The notes under the pieces are model-generated. The model did no database searches. It was not told the origin of the DNA and saw nothing but the letters and a program-made list of their open reading frames with translations. 64,000 bases of DNA from Sphingobacterium sp. SGG-5. GTDB lineage: Bacteria > Bacteroidota > Bacteroidia > Sphingobacteriales > Sphingobacteriaceae. This document shows, one piece after another, positions 16,983 to 26,000 of the stretch. The stretch's first letter is position 1; each line of letters opens with the position of its first letter. The stretch spans positions 62,001-126,000 of the forward strand of contig NZ_JAAKGO010000008.1 of assembly GCF_011043525.1 (NCBI RefSeq), read 5' to 3'. A program made the position numbers and the translations under genes.

Positions 16983-18488
16983 TTACTTTTGGAGCGTAGC
17001 ATCCAGGCGAATAGGAAGGGTGTAAGCCACACGTACAGGACGTCCGCCTTGTAGGCCGGGATTCCATTTGTCGACTTGTTTTAAAAGGTTGACGGCTGCC
17101 TTCCCGGTGCTATAGCCAATATCCGTAAGTGCTTTGATGTCTGTCAGCTGACCATTTCTCTCTACGACAAATGAAACGGTAACCGTTCCTTTTACCTTTG
17201 CTTTGATAGCTTCTGCAGGATATTGGTAGTTGTCTGCTATCCATTTTCTGAATGCATCCATACCTTTTTTTGGCGAAGGATTTATTTCTACGGCTTCGAA
17301 GACAGGGGCTTTCCACTGCTCCCGATCTGCGATTACCTCCCATCTTTTGTCCGATATAGCGTTTATCCAATGAATGGAGCCTTCGGTCATCTTCACGCCT
17401 TTATAAATTGGAGGGTTGTTATGTAGAGATGATTGTACATCTGCTATCCTAATCTGCATTCTATCCCCTTCTGTCCTTTCGATATAAGCGATGACATTTG
17501 TCGAGTAATAAGTTGTGTATTCATTCTTTTCATTCTCCAAGGGTCTTGGGTTCTGTTCTATAAATTTTCCTCTTTGCTTGAAACGAATGCGGTCGCCGAT
17601 CTGGGCTGCTTTGATTTTTGCGATTCTCTTTTTTTCAAATTCTAGATTTGATGCTCTTCTCTGTTCTTCTCGTTTAGCCCGTACGATCTCTTGTTGTTTC
17701 TTGTCGTAGGCTATCAGGGCTTCAGGACTAAGGAGAGCAACTGAATCTATGCCCAATCCTTTTCCATCTTTGATGAGTTTACCATTGACGAAGTACCCCT
17801 CTTGTTTCTTTCCATTTGCTGAGATCAATATGCCTCTGCCTGTGCGTTTACCCTCTAAAAAATCTCCCTCGTATTTGTTGCCATTTGCCCAGGTGTATAT
17901 GCCTTTGCCTGTACGTTCGCCATCCACATAGTCTCCTTCGTATTTATTTCCACTTGGCCAAGTGTATACCCCCTTTCCTGTACGTTTGCCATTGACATAG
18001 TCCCCTTCATACTTGTGCCCGCTTGCCCATGTTTTTACACCTTTGCCCGAGCCTTTTCCGTCGACAAAATCCCCTTCGTATCTACTCCCATTTGCCCAAG
18101 TGTAAATACCCTTACCTGTGCCTTTGCCATTGACAAAATTTCCTTCGTATTTGTTCCCGTTTGCCCATGTGTGTACACCTTTTCCTGTGCGTTTGCCGTG
18201 GACAAAATCTCCTTCATACTTGTTTCCGCTTACCCAGATGAAAGTACCTTTTCCATGGCTGTCGTTGTCTTGCCAATGGCCCTGATAGGAGCCAATCTTA
18301 TTGCCTTTAGCGAATAATTCTGCTTTTCCCTGTCCATTAGCCTTACCTCTTTTTACCTTGCCTTTGTACTGGACGGTGACGGTCGTGTCCGAAGGAGGGG
18401 TAAATTCCAGTTTCTTTTGTGCAAAAAGGGTGTGTACCATTGCAATGAACAAGAATGTAAAGGTCGCTTTTATCTGATATTTGTGCAT
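16983..18488 (-). CDS. MORN-repeat protein with C-terminal TonB domain
   Basis: 501 residues from ATG 18488; an upstream in-frame start at 18509 would put extra residues before the signal peptide. After the signal peptide (ATFTFLFIAMVHTLFAQ) come six near-identical 23-residue MORN-type repeats (pattern NKYEGDFVxGKRTGKGVxTW), a Lys/Glu/Arg-rich linker, and a C-terminal TonB-like domain (YPAEAIKAKVKGTVTVSFVV; VAYTLPIRL). The TonB fold suggests a periplasmic energy-coupling or peptidoglycan-contact role; MORN repeats often bind membranes. No operon partner; the true role is unknown. Confidence 0.82.
   Translation of the reverse strand: MHKYQIKATFTFLFIAMVHTLFAQKKLEFTPPSDTTVTVQYKGKVKRGKANGQGKAELFAKGNKIGSYQGHWQDNDSHGKGTFIWVSGNKYEGDFVHGKRTGKGVHTWANGNKYEGNFVNGKGTGKGIYTWANGSRYEGDFVDGKGSGKGVKTWASGHKYEGDYVNGKRTGKGVYTWPSGNKYEGDYVDGERTGKGIYTWANGNKYEGDFLEGKRTGRGILISANGKKQEGYFVNGKLIKDGKGLGIDSVALLSPEALIAYDKKQQEIVRAKREEQRRASNLEFEKKRIAKIKAAQIGDRIRFKQRGKFIEQNPRPLENEKNEYTTYYSTNVIAYIERTEGDRMQIRIADVQSSLHNNPPIYKGVKMTEGSIHWINAISDKRWEVIADREQWKAPVFEAVEINPSPKKGMDAFRKWIADNYQYPAEAIKAKVKGTVTVSFVVERNGQLTDIKALTDIGYSTGKAAVNLLKQVDKWNPGLQGGRPVRVAYTLPIRLDATLQK
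17811..18224 (-). repeat. Six tandem 69-bp repeats (MORN units)
   Basis: Six in-frame 69-base units encoding 23-residue MORN repeats. Units 1-5 are very similar in DNA as well as protein, so unit number could vary by slippage or recombination; unit 6 has diverged at its end (GILISANG). Confidence 0.9.
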
Positions 18489-19061
18489 GATAGTAGGTTT
18501 TCTTGCCATGGCTTTGTGTTAAATCTATACTAAGATAGTTAAAAAGTCTTTATGTGGCAAAATGGATGTCTTCACGTTGTTTGTCTTTTTTGCAGAGATA
18601 GAGATAAATAAGATAATCCTTCATAAAGCCAAAGATAAACGTGTGTTGGATTGCTTCTGTTAGACGGGAGGGTTTACAATGAGTGTGCTGTGCGAAGGTA
18701 CGGTACATGTGACAGCAGTGGACAGTTCGGCATTGGTATTGGAAATATTGAAAAAAATGTAGCCTTAAATTTCTCAACCCGAAGATCATCCTATTCGCTG
18801 TTTGCTATAAGGTCCGATAAGATACTTTTGTCTTTTGGGACAAACCCCATGAGGAAAAACAGGACTGCCATGAGGTTACAGAGGGAAGACTTGTTTTTTT
18901 CGGATAAACCTTATGAAGAGTGCGGCTTTTCTTCTCTATTTAGACTAGGATCTTTATTCAGAGGTCGATCTGTTAATTGCATCCAATCGTGATTAAAGGA
19001 GATATCTCGAGTTTAACAAAAAGCTAAAAGAGGTGCTAAAATTGGATTAGTGAGGGGGATG
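18489..19061. other. 573-base gap with no convincing gene
   Basis: Both strands hold only short open frames (for example 18651-18992 plus, 18550-18789 minus). They lack a recognisable domain, signal peptide or normal codon pattern. No tRNA, SRP or tmRNA signature is visible. It could be a decayed gene or a long regulatory region. Confidence 0.5.
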
Positions 19062-19946
19062 TTAAGATCCTTTACCCTTACTATTTGTCCAAACGACGAC
19101 AGCAAGGATACCGACAACACCGACCCACTGCAAGAGCGATACATTTTCGGAAAGGATGGTGTAAGACATCACCACAGCGACAGGCAATTCTACCGCACTG
19201 AGGATGCTTCCGAGAGAAATACCGATCTTCGGCATGCCATACGCAAAAAGTAGGGGTGGAAGTACGGTTCCAAATAGGGACAGCAATAGTCCGTAATATA
19301 TAATGCGGCTGTTGGTTTCCAATAAGATGAGGCTGATCGGTTGTAATACCGTAAATACAAGTATACAGGCTCCGGTAATCATCAACGCGCTTTTTTGGAT
19401 AGCCGGATAGTCGTTGCCGATTTTACCGTTGACAATGATAAAGATCGCATAAGCGATAGCGGCCAGCATACCATAAAGGATACCCAGCGGGTTTATCGTT
19501 TGTATGGTAGCCTCAAAGACACCGGTAGCCAATAACGTGGCGACCAATATGCCTATGATGCTCAAAAGCTGTTTTCTTGTAATCTTTTGTTTGAACACCA
19601 CCAAGTCGATAAGGGCGCTGACCCAGATAAACTGCATCAATAAGACGATGGCAATGGATGCCGGAACTAACTCGACACATTTATAATACAGAATGCTGAC
19701 TGCTCCGGTAGAGATGCCTGCGAGCAGTATTTTTACTTTGCTTGTTCGCTTCGTATGTGTTTTGGTCTTTTTTAAAGAGATAACACCGTAGAGTAACCAC
19801 AAGATCATGGCCCCAAATAAAACCTGTACGCCGGTTACCTCAGCCAGGGTGAAATTTTCGGCGTAAGCCAGCTTAACGAATGTAGACAGTATACCAAAAC
19901 TTGCTGCGCCTATAAATACGGCAATTGCACCACGAAGTCGTTCCAT
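19062..19946 (-). CDS. EamA/DMT-superfamily transporter
   Basis: 294 residues with about ten hydrophobic segments in two EamA halves (starting AVFIGAASFGILSTFVKLAYA, and GILYGMLAAIAYAIFIIVNG). Each half carries the LxxVTGxQxLFGA or ELPVAVVMSYTILSENVSLLQWVG pattern of drug/metabolite exporters such as YdcZ/RhaT relatives. The substrate cannot be read from sequence. It is divergent from the NlpC/P60 lipoprotein gene. Confidence 0.88.
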   Translation of the reverse strand: MERLRGAIAVFIGAASFGILSTFVKLAYAENFTLAEVTGVQVLFGAMILWLLYGVISLKKTKTHTKRTSKVKILLAGISTGAVSILYYKCVELVPASIAIVLLMQFIWVSALIDLVVFKQKITRKQLLSIIGILVATLLATGVFEATIQTINPLGILYGMLAAIAYAIFIIVNGKIGNDYPAIQKSALMITGACILVFTVLQPISLILLETNSRIIYYGLLLSLFGTVLPPLLFAYGMPKIGISLGSILSAVELPVAVVMSYTILSENVSLLQWVGVVGILAVVVWTNSKGKGS

Positions 19947-20029
19947 GTGGGCAAAGTAAATAACAAATGTGGAAAAAAGATAATTTTAATATGTATTTGA
20001 GCGGGCTACATTTGTGGCGGAGGTATGCT

Positions 20030-20563
20030 ATGTTACTATGGAGTAGAATACAGACCGGATTAGCGATTCTTTCGGTCCTATTTTTTCTGGCTTCCTGTGG
20101 CGTGAAGAAGAAGACGGCGTCATATGAAAAGCCAAACACTAAATCGAGTTTAACGACGTACTATGCCGATCTGCTAGGCGTGAAGCCGAACGATTTGAAT
20201 AAAGATCTGTATGCTTTTATCGATTCGTGGATGGGTAGCCCGCATCGCTTAGGGGGCATGAGCAGAGCGGGTATCGATTGTTCGGGCTTTGTAAATTTAG
20301 CTTTTCGGGAAATATATCACAAGAACTTACCCCGTACATCGCGGGATATGGCTGAGGTAGTGAAAAGGAAATACGATAATCAGCTTCGTGAGGGAGATCT
20401 GGTGTTTTTTTCTTTTGGCGGTAAGGGGGTCGATCATGTGGGGATTTATCTTCACAACGATCGGTTTGTCCATGTTTCCACCAAGCAAGGTGTCGTAATT
20501 TCTAATTTGAAAGATGCCTGGTATTACAAATATCTTAGTCGTTGTGGCACACCGGAAATTTAA
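20030..20563 (+). CDS. NlpC/P60 family lipoprotein
   Basis: 177 residues from ATG 20030, chosen because it puts a lipoprotein signal (ILSVLFFLASC, lipid Cys23) at the N-terminus and has GGCGGAGG upstream. The longest frame starts at 19967. The NlpC/P60 domain has Cys84 (GIDCSGF), His136 (VDHVGIYL) and His148 (FVHVS). It resembles Spr/MepS endopeptidases that open peptidoglycan cross-links, and shares layout with the 11075-11656 paralogue. Confidence 0.88.
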   Translation: MLLWSRIQTGLAILSVLFFLASCGVKKKTASYEKPNTKSSLTTYYADLLGVKPNDLNKDLYAFIDSWMGSPHRLGGMSRAGIDCSGFVNLAFREIYHKNLPRTSRDMAEVVKRKYDNQLREGDLVFFSFGGKGVDHVGIYLHNDRFVHVSTKQGVVISNLKDAWYYKYLSRCGTPEI

Positions 20564-20584
20564 GGATTTCTCTGAAATAAATGC

Positions 20585-20592
20585 TATTTTTG
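20585..20592 (+). promoter_or_regulatory. Putative -7 box
   Basis: TATTTTTG fits TAnnTTTG. It lies inside the extended frame of the next gene, which supports translation from ATG 20614. A TTTA at 20559-20562 could be the -33 box. Confidence 0.45.
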
Positions 20593-20613
20593 CGACAAAA
20601 TATCTTAATTCAC

Positions 20614-21114
20614 ATGAGCGCCAAGTCAAAAAAAATATTCCTCGCAATTTGCATTATCCTTCCCTTTCTTATCTATTGTTATGTGTATTATGCATCGATG
20701 ATTAAAAATGCACCCTTTCGTTTTGCAGACTTTGAATCCATAGAAATTACGTATGGAACACCCGATGAGATGGTAAATACTTATAACTCCAAGACCCGAC
20801 TTTACCAGTATCTGACGAAAGACGATAAGCTGGTGCGGGATACCCTGAAGATGCGTGATGATGATTTGCTGTATCTACATCGAAAGGCGCAGGAACTGGG
20901 GTTTTGGAATGTGGACAACGATATGACGACACCACGAAAAGATGCGTCAGAAGGAAGAGATGTACCTCGCTTTATTTTGAAATATACCTACAAGGAGAAG
21001 TCTAAGGAGGTGACGCTTGACGCGGACTATCAGGGTCATCCGAAAATGAAAGAAGCTGCAAAGTCAACTATCGATGCGGTGATGACCATGTTGGCCGAAG
21101 TAAAAGCGAGATAA
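20614..21114 (+). CDS. Membrane-anchored hypothetical protein
   Basis: 166 residues from ATG 20614; an earlier start at 20581 falls in the promoter. One N-terminal transmembrane helix (IFLAICIILPFLIYCYVYYA) is followed by a soluble mixed alpha/beta part (ADFESIEITYGTP, LKYTYKEKSKEVTLD) and a helical C-terminus. I do not recognise the family. It is convergent with the bifunctional nuclease gene, 9 bases away. Confidence 0.75.
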   Translation: MSAKSKKIFLAICIILPFLIYCYVYYASMIKNAPFRFADFESIEITYGTPDEMVNTYNSKTRLYQYLTKDDKLVRDTLKMRDDDLLYLHRKAQELGFWNVDNDMTTPRKDASEGRDVPRFILKYTYKEKSKEVTLDADYQGHPKMKEAAKSTIDAVMTMLAEVKAR

Positions 21115-21123
21115 TACAATTTA

Positions 21124-21741
21124 TCAGGACGTCCGTCGCCCTATTTCATCACGGATTTTGGCGGCAGTTTCATATTGTTCGTTTTCAATAGCCTTTTTTA
21201 ACGTACTTTCGAGCTGCTCGAGCGAAAGTGATGCATAAGGAGAAGCTGCTTTCGGGGCTTCAGCTTCCTCTTCTTTGGAAGGCTCGTTGCTTGCCGGTGT
21301 CGTTATATTCTCTAAAAAAGCAAAGTCGTTGCTTTCGATGACGATACCTGCCGATGACATGATAAAGTCATACGTATAAATAGGGCAGGAGAACCGTATA
21401 GCTAACGCTACTGCATCAGAGGTCCGCGCATCCAGCTCGATAGATTTGCCTTTATTCTTACACGTGATTTTCGCGAAAAATATACCGTCAACGAGATTGT
21501 AGATTAATACTTCTTCAATATGGATGTCGAATGAGGATGCAAATGCCTTGAATAGATCGTGTGTCAGTGGTCGGCTAGGTGTCATTTTTTCAATTTCGAC
21601 AGCGATAGCCTGCGCTTCAAAGCCACCGATGATAATGGGTAACCTACGATTGCCGTTCACCTCGCCCAGAACCAATGCATATGCGCCCGACTGTGTTTGG
21701 CTATATGATAAACCCACGATATCTAATTGTATTTTTTTCAT
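21124..21741 (-). CDS. Bifunctional nuclease (BFN) domain protein with UVR motif
   Basis: 205 residues. The first about 135 residues match the BFN (DUF151) fold: LDIVGLSYSQTQSGAYALVL, RRLPIIIGGFEAQAI, LDARTSDAVALAIRF. The C-terminus (about 171-205, LEQLESTLKKAIENEQYETA) is a UVR helical hairpin as in UvrB/UvrC. BFN proteins of plants have DNase/RNase activity; the bacterial role is poorly known. Confidence 0.85.
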   Translation of the reverse strand: MKKIQLDIVGLSYSQTQSGAYALVLGEVNGNRRLPIIIGGFEAQAIAVEIEKMTPSRPLTHDLFKAFASSFDIHIEEVLIYNLVDGIFFAKITCKNKGKSIELDARTSDAVALAIRFSCPIYTYDFIMSSAGIVIESNDFAFLENITTPASNEPSKEEEAEAPKAASPYASLSLEQLESTLKKAIENEQYETAAKIRDEIGRRTS

Positions 21742-21819
21742 CCTATATCTATACCTCCGTATTACAAACTTAGGTAATTCTTTTTATATGCGATATAATG
21801 GGGTGCATATAAAAAGGAT

Positions 21820-22797
21820 TTAAGATGTCATCTTGTATGTTTTGAGGGCTTCTATTAATTGAGGGACGACCACAAAGGCGTCGCCGACAATGCCATAATC
21901 GGCCACTTTAAAGAAAGGAGCCTCCGGATCTTTATTGATAACGACTATCGTTTTCGAGGCGCTGACACCGGCCAGATGTTGAATTGCTCCGGAGATCCCT
22001 ATTGCAATGTAGAGGTTGGGGCTTATGGTAATACCCGTTTGCCCGACGTGTTCGGCGTGAGGCCTCCATCCGGTATCCGAGACGGGTTTTGAACAAGCCG
22101 TGGCCGCACCGAGAACCGCAGCCAGCTCCTCAATCATGGGCCAGTTCTCCGGCCCCTTAAGTCCGCGGCCTGCCGAGACTACAATTTCGGCTTCCGGCAA
22201 CGAAATTTTATCACTTGCCCGCACAATTTCTTTGATGGTTGTGCTAAAATCCGAAACAGGGAGGTCAGGCGTGTAATCCTCAATCGTGACGTCCACGACC
22301 TGCTCTGTTGCTGGGTAGGTGTTGGGATTAATGGAGAGCACCTTTGTGGCCGCTTGTAAGGAAACGGACGCTATAGCTTTGTTGGAAAAAACAGCCCTTT
22401 TCACATCGAATGAGTCACCAGATACCGACGGTAGCTCGAGAACGCCTGTGGCCAGTGCGGCTTCCAGCTTGACGGCGACACGGGGTGCTACGGCTTTTCC
22501 GCTGAAGGTATTCGACAGGACGACGATATGCGCTTGTTCGCTTTTGGCGACAGTAGCGATGATAGATGCATAAGCCTGGTTAACGAATGTCGCCAGATTT
22601 GTTGTATCTACACGTACAACTTTCGGGATACCGTAGTTGCTCAGCTTTTGCAAGGTGTCGGAAGAAACGTTACCTATGGATAAGGCGACGGCGGTAGTGC
22701 CCAACTGGGCAGCAAGATCCCGAGCATAAGAAGCAGCCTCGAAGGCAGACTTTTTCAAAAGCCCTTCGGTATTTTCTATATAGACAAGTACAGACAT
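21820..22797 (-). CDS. etfA: Electron transfer flavoprotein subunit alpha
   Basis: 325 residues. The C-terminal FAD-binding domain is clear: VVSAGRGLKGPENWPMIEEL, GQTGITISPNLYIAIGISGA, INKDPEAPFFKVADYGIVGD. EtfAB collects electrons from acyl-CoA dehydrogenases and passes them to the quinone pool through ETF:quinone oxidoreductase. It is downstream of etfB with a 19-base gap. Confidence 0.96.
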   Translation of the reverse strand: MSVLVYIENTEGLLKKSAFEAASYARDLAAQLGTTAVALSIGNVSSDTLQKLSNYGIPKVVRVDTTNLATFVNQAYASIIATVAKSEQAHIVVLSNTFSGKAVAPRVAVKLEAALATGVLELPSVSGDSFDVKRAVFSNKAIASVSLQAATKVLSINPNTYPATEQVVDVTIEDYTPDLPVSDFSTTIKEIVRASDKISLPEAEIVVSAGRGLKGPENWPMIEELAAVLGAATACSKPVSDTGWRPHAEHVGQTGITISPNLYIAIGISGAIQHLAGVSASKTIVVINKDPEAPFFKVADYGIVGDAFVVVPQLIEALKTYKMTS

Positions 22798-22816
22798 GAT
22801 AAAATTCTTTTACTAT

Positions 22817-23554
22817 TTAGATGACTTTAGCTTCCGTATGTAGCAGATTGACTAGCTCTTCTACCGCATTCTCGTTGATTAATCGAACATTTCCCTGTGG
22901 AGAAAGTGTGTCGAAGGTCTCGATCTTTGTTAATGCTTCCACCGCTGTAGGTTCGATGACTTCTAGGGGTTTGGTCCTTGCGCTCATAATGCCCCGCATG
23001 TTGGCAATTTTGGGTTCGGCTACACCTTCAGCAGTACCGACAACCAAGGGCAAGGAGACCGAGATAACTTCTTTTCCACCTTCGATCTCCCGTTCGACGT
23101 AGGCCTGATGATCTACAATAGAAATTCCCTTAGCGATAGATACCGATGGGATATGTAACAATTCGCCCAACATAGCGGGTACTTGAGCACCATTATAGTC
23201 TATTGATTCACGCCCCGTTAAAATAAGATCAAAATCATTTGCCTTTGCGTAATGCGCGATCTGGTTTGCTACAAACCAGGCCTCCGTCGGTTCTGCATTT
23301 ACGCGGACCGCATTGTCTGCACCTATGGCGAGGGCTTTGCGGATTGTCGGATCCGTGGATGCATCTCCGACGGTTATTACGGTGACTGTTCCTGCATGTG
23401 CGCTTGCCAGATCAATTGCCTTGGAGAGCGCAATCTCATCATATGGATTGATGATAAATTGTATGCCTGCCGTGTTGAATATGGTGTTGTTGTCCGTAAA
23501 TGTTATTTTAGAGGTCGTGTCGGGGACATGACTTATACACACTATTATTTTCAT
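22817..23554 (-). CDS. etfB: Electron transfer flavoprotein subunit beta
   Basis: 245 residues with the ETF-beta pattern: MKIIVCISHVPDT, NPYDEIALSKAIDLA, ILTGRESIDYNGAQVPAMLG. It binds AMP structurally and pairs with the alpha subunit encoded directly downstream. Confidence 0.96.
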   Translation of the reverse strand: MKIIVCISHVPDTTSKITFTDNNTIFNTAGIQFIINPYDEIALSKAIDLASAHAGTVTVITVGDASTDPTIRKALAIGADNAVRVNAEPTEAWFVANQIAHYAKANDFDLILTGRESIDYNGAQVPAMLGELLHIPSVSIAKGISIVDHQAYVEREIEGGKEVISVSLPLVVGTAEGVAEPKIANMRGIMSARTKPLEVIEPTAVEALTKIETFDTLSPQGNVRLINENAVEELVNLLHTEAKVI

Positions 23555-23693
23555 GATTGCAACATTTAAAGGTACGATTTGCCAATGGTGTTATTTGTAT
23601 GCACATAAAGATACCCTAAATTTATAGGCTAACATAGTGGTTTTTTGATTTTGAGATTCTTTTGACTTTCTTTGCTGCACGAAACATTAGACT

Positions 23694-24029
23694 ATGACAC
23701 GGATAGCGCAACTGCAGCAATTTTTACAGGAGACACCGAATGACCCGTTCCTGCACTATGCCCTGACGATGGAGTACATCAAGCTGGACCGGAATGGGGA
23801 AGCCTTGGAAAGTTTTGAAAAATTGGTTCGGGACTATCCGGACTATTTAGGTACCTACTACCATTTTGGTAAACTCTTAGAGCAAGAGGGGCAGAAAGAT
23901 CGGGCGGCTGAGATCTATACGCAAGGGATTCATTTAGCCCGGAGTAAAAGAAATATGCATGCTTTAGGAGAGCTTCAAGGGGCTTTAAACCTATTAAATG
24001 GTTTCGATGATGATGACGACGAATATTAA
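23694..24029 (+). CDS. Small TPR protein
   Basis: 111 residues without signal peptide; two TPR-like hairpins (PFLHYALTMEYIKLDRNGEA, YLGTYYHFGKLLEQEGQKDR) and an acidic tail DDDDDEY. Likely a cytosolic adaptor. Divergent from etfBA; partner unknown. Confidence 0.8.
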   Translation: MTRIAQLQQFLQETPNDPFLHYALTMEYIKLDRNGEALESFEKLVRDYPDYLGTYYHFGKLLEQEGQKDRAAEIYTQGIHLARSKRNMHALGELQGALNLLNGFDDDDDEY

Positions 24030-24098
24030 TTTCATCTAAATCGGTGTCTTTTTATAAGTTTGGTATTTTTTTTGAGTAGGTATGGGAAAAATATTTCC

Positions 24099-24515
24099 AT
24101 GCGTGTTGGTTTTTTCATATCGATCGTTGTTTTGTCCTTTATTTTTACATGGGCCTGTATCAACAATCAGAAAACTTCTGACGTCAAGGAGCGAAGTGAT
24201 AATATGGAAATGCTATCGGCTAATGTTATAGGAGAATATTTAGGGAGCTTACCTTGTGTGGACTGTGAAGCCATCAATACATTGTTGGAAGTGCGACGGG
24301 ACAATTCGTATAAATTGACTTATACGTATGAGGGGAAGTCCGATGACACCTTTGTTAAGCAAGGCTTTTGGAAAATTAACAAAAACCGTTTGATTCTTCA
24401 TGGTGTAGATTACAGGTATAAGATAACAGACGATAAATTGTTTCAGTTGGATCTTGCGGGCAATGAGATAACCGGCGACCTGGCTGATAAATATGAACTG
24501 GCTCGGATAAAATAG
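24099..24515 (+). CDS. NlpE-like lipoprotein
   Basis: 138 residues from ATG 24099; the longer frame starts at a TTG. It carries a lipoprotein signal (VVLSFIFTWAC, lipid Cys20) and an NlpE N-terminal-like barrel with CVDC (53-56) in GEYLGSLPCVDCEAINT. In E. coli NlpE senses surface contact and copper stress via Cpx; there is no Cpx system here, so only the fold is claimed. It is convergent with the next gene, 3 bases apart. Confidence 0.82.
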   Translation: MRVGFFISIVVLSFIFTWACINNQKTSDVKERSDNMEMLSANVIGEYLGSLPCVDCEAINTLLEVRRDNSYKLTYTYEGKSDDTFVKQGFWKINKNRLILHGVDYRYKITDDKLFQLDLAGNEITGDLADKYELARIK

Positions 24516-24518
24516 ACT

Positions 24519-24761
24519 TTAGCTTCCTACGATTTTCTGGATTTCAAGACCTATCCTATTGACTTCCTCATCCATACCGAATAGGGGTAAATTACTGTCA
24601 GGATTCAGTTTTAACCAGGATGTATCAGTGTCCTTAATAATCTGTACGTATTCCTGCCCCTCTTTAAAGATCGTATATGTATCTTTCTCCTCCGGAAATA
24701 CGGAGTAGGTAATGCCGGCAATTTCAATGTCAAAAGGTTCTTGTATGTTCATCTTTTCCAT
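24519..24761 (-). CDS. Small conserved-looking hypothetical protein
   Basis: 80 residues, acidic and soluble, without membrane segment (FDIEIAGITYSVFPEEKDTY, DSNLPLFGMDEEVNRIGLEI). Coding is supported by compact packing against the NlpE-like gene and balanced composition. I do not recognise the family. An internal ATG three codons in is an alternative start. Confidence 0.65.
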   Translation of the reverse strand: MEKMNIQEPFDIEIAGITYSVFPEEKDTYTIFKEGQEYVQIIKDTDTSWLKLNPDSNLPLFGMDEEVNRIGLEIQKIVGS

Positions 24762-24887
24762 CGTGCAAATGTACGTAATAAAATTTTTAAGTTCTCGGTA
24801 GCCCTGTTGTGAATAGATACTTTTCAGAAAAAATAAAAGTAATGTTGCAAAAAACCAATCCTATTTATATCTTTAGTCTAGCCACTT

Positions 24888-25985
24888 ATGGACATATTAG
24901 AAAAAATTGCTTTAACAAAAATAAAGGGAGTCGGTCCAAAAACCAGCCGGCTGCTTCTTCAATATTGCGGATCTGCCGAATCGGTATTCCGTAGTTCGCG
25001 GAAACAGCTGCTATCCATCCCGGGTATTGGAGCCAGTACTGTAGATGCCATTCTCTCGAAAACATATCTTAATGAAGCAGAAGCGGAGCTTGCTTTTGTC
25101 GAGAAGCATCACATCGAAATGCTCTGGTTAGACGATGCAAATTACCCCCGGCGACTGAAACATTGTGAAGATGCTCCCTTATTATTATATTTTAAAGGAA
25201 AAGGAAATCTCAATCCACAAAAGACCGTCAGCATTGTCGGATCTCGTAATGCAACTTCGTATGGGAGACGTATCTGTGAGGAGTTTGTACGGGATTTGAA
25301 AGCTTGTGGTGTTCAGATAGTCAGTGGATTAGCGTACGGAATTGATATTCAGGCGCATCGTCAGGCATTAAAGCACGATATATCGACCATCGGCGTTTTG
25401 GGCCATGGCTTAGACCGGATCTATCCCGCAGCTCATCGAGATACAGCTCTTAAAATGTTGGAGAAAGGTGGTCTGTTGACCGAATTTCCTTCGGGGACAA
25501 ATCCGGATAGGCAAAATTTTCCCATGCGTAATCGTATCATCGCGGGTATGGCGGATGTGACGGTTGTCATAGAAGCTGCTATAAAAGGAGGGGCATTAAT
25601 AACAGCCGAGATTGCCAATACCTATAATCGGGATGTCTGTGCGTTCCCCGGAGGCATAGATCAGGAGTACTCTGCCGGCTGTAATTATCTTATTAAAACC
25701 CACCGTGCTCATCTCATTCGCCATGTGGATGATCTATGTTACCTGATGAACTGGGAATTGCAGGAAAAAAAATCAAAGGAAAAGCAATTGCCGCTGATCT
25801 TGGAAGGGCTGAGTACGGACGAAAAGAAGATATATACGTTTTTGGAGGAGCGGGAACAGGCAACGATGGACGAGGTAGCCATCTATTTCGATTGGCCGCA
25901 GAGCAAATTAGCGATTATTCTCCTCGAAATGGAAATGCAGGGATATCTCTTATCCTTGCCCGGAAAAATTTTTAAATTAATCTAA
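24888..25985 (+). CDS. dprA: DNA processing protein DprA
   Basis: 365 residues. It has an N-terminal helix-hairpin-helix part (KIKGVGPKTSRLLL, LLSIPGIGASTVDAI), a central Rossmann-like domain (VSIVGSRNATSYGRRICEEF, GLAYGIDIQAHR, FPSGTNPDRQNFPMRNRIIA) and a C-terminal winged-helix part (about 305-365). DprA loads RecA on incoming single-stranded DNA in natural transformation. It sits 15 bases before the transporter gene. Confidence 0.95.
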   Translation: MDILEKIALTKIKGVGPKTSRLLLQYCGSAESVFRSSRKQLLSIPGIGASTVDAILSKTYLNEAEAELAFVEKHHIEMLWLDDANYPRRLKHCEDAPLLLYFKGKGNLNPQKTVSIVGSRNATSYGRRICEEFVRDLKACGVQIVSGLAYGIDIQAHRQALKHDISTIGVLGHGLDRIYPAAHRDTALKMLEKGGLLTEFPSGTNPDRQNFPMRNRIIAGMADVTVVIEAAIKGGALITAEIANTYNRDVCAFPGGIDQEYSAGCNYLIKTHRAHLIRHVDDLCYLMNWELQEKKSKEKQLPLILEGLSTDEKKIYTFLEEREQATMDEVAIYFDWPQSKLAIILLEMEMQGYLLSLPGKIFKLI

Positions 25986-26000
25986 ACCTATAATAATACG

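Noticed and set aside
17811..18224. Regular repeats as a CRISPR array
   Set aside because: The units are 69-bp in-frame MORN coding repeats without unique spacers.
18651..18992. 113-codon frame in the gap before the EamA gene
   Set aside because: No signal peptide, domain or plausible codon use; kept only as part of an unexplained gap.
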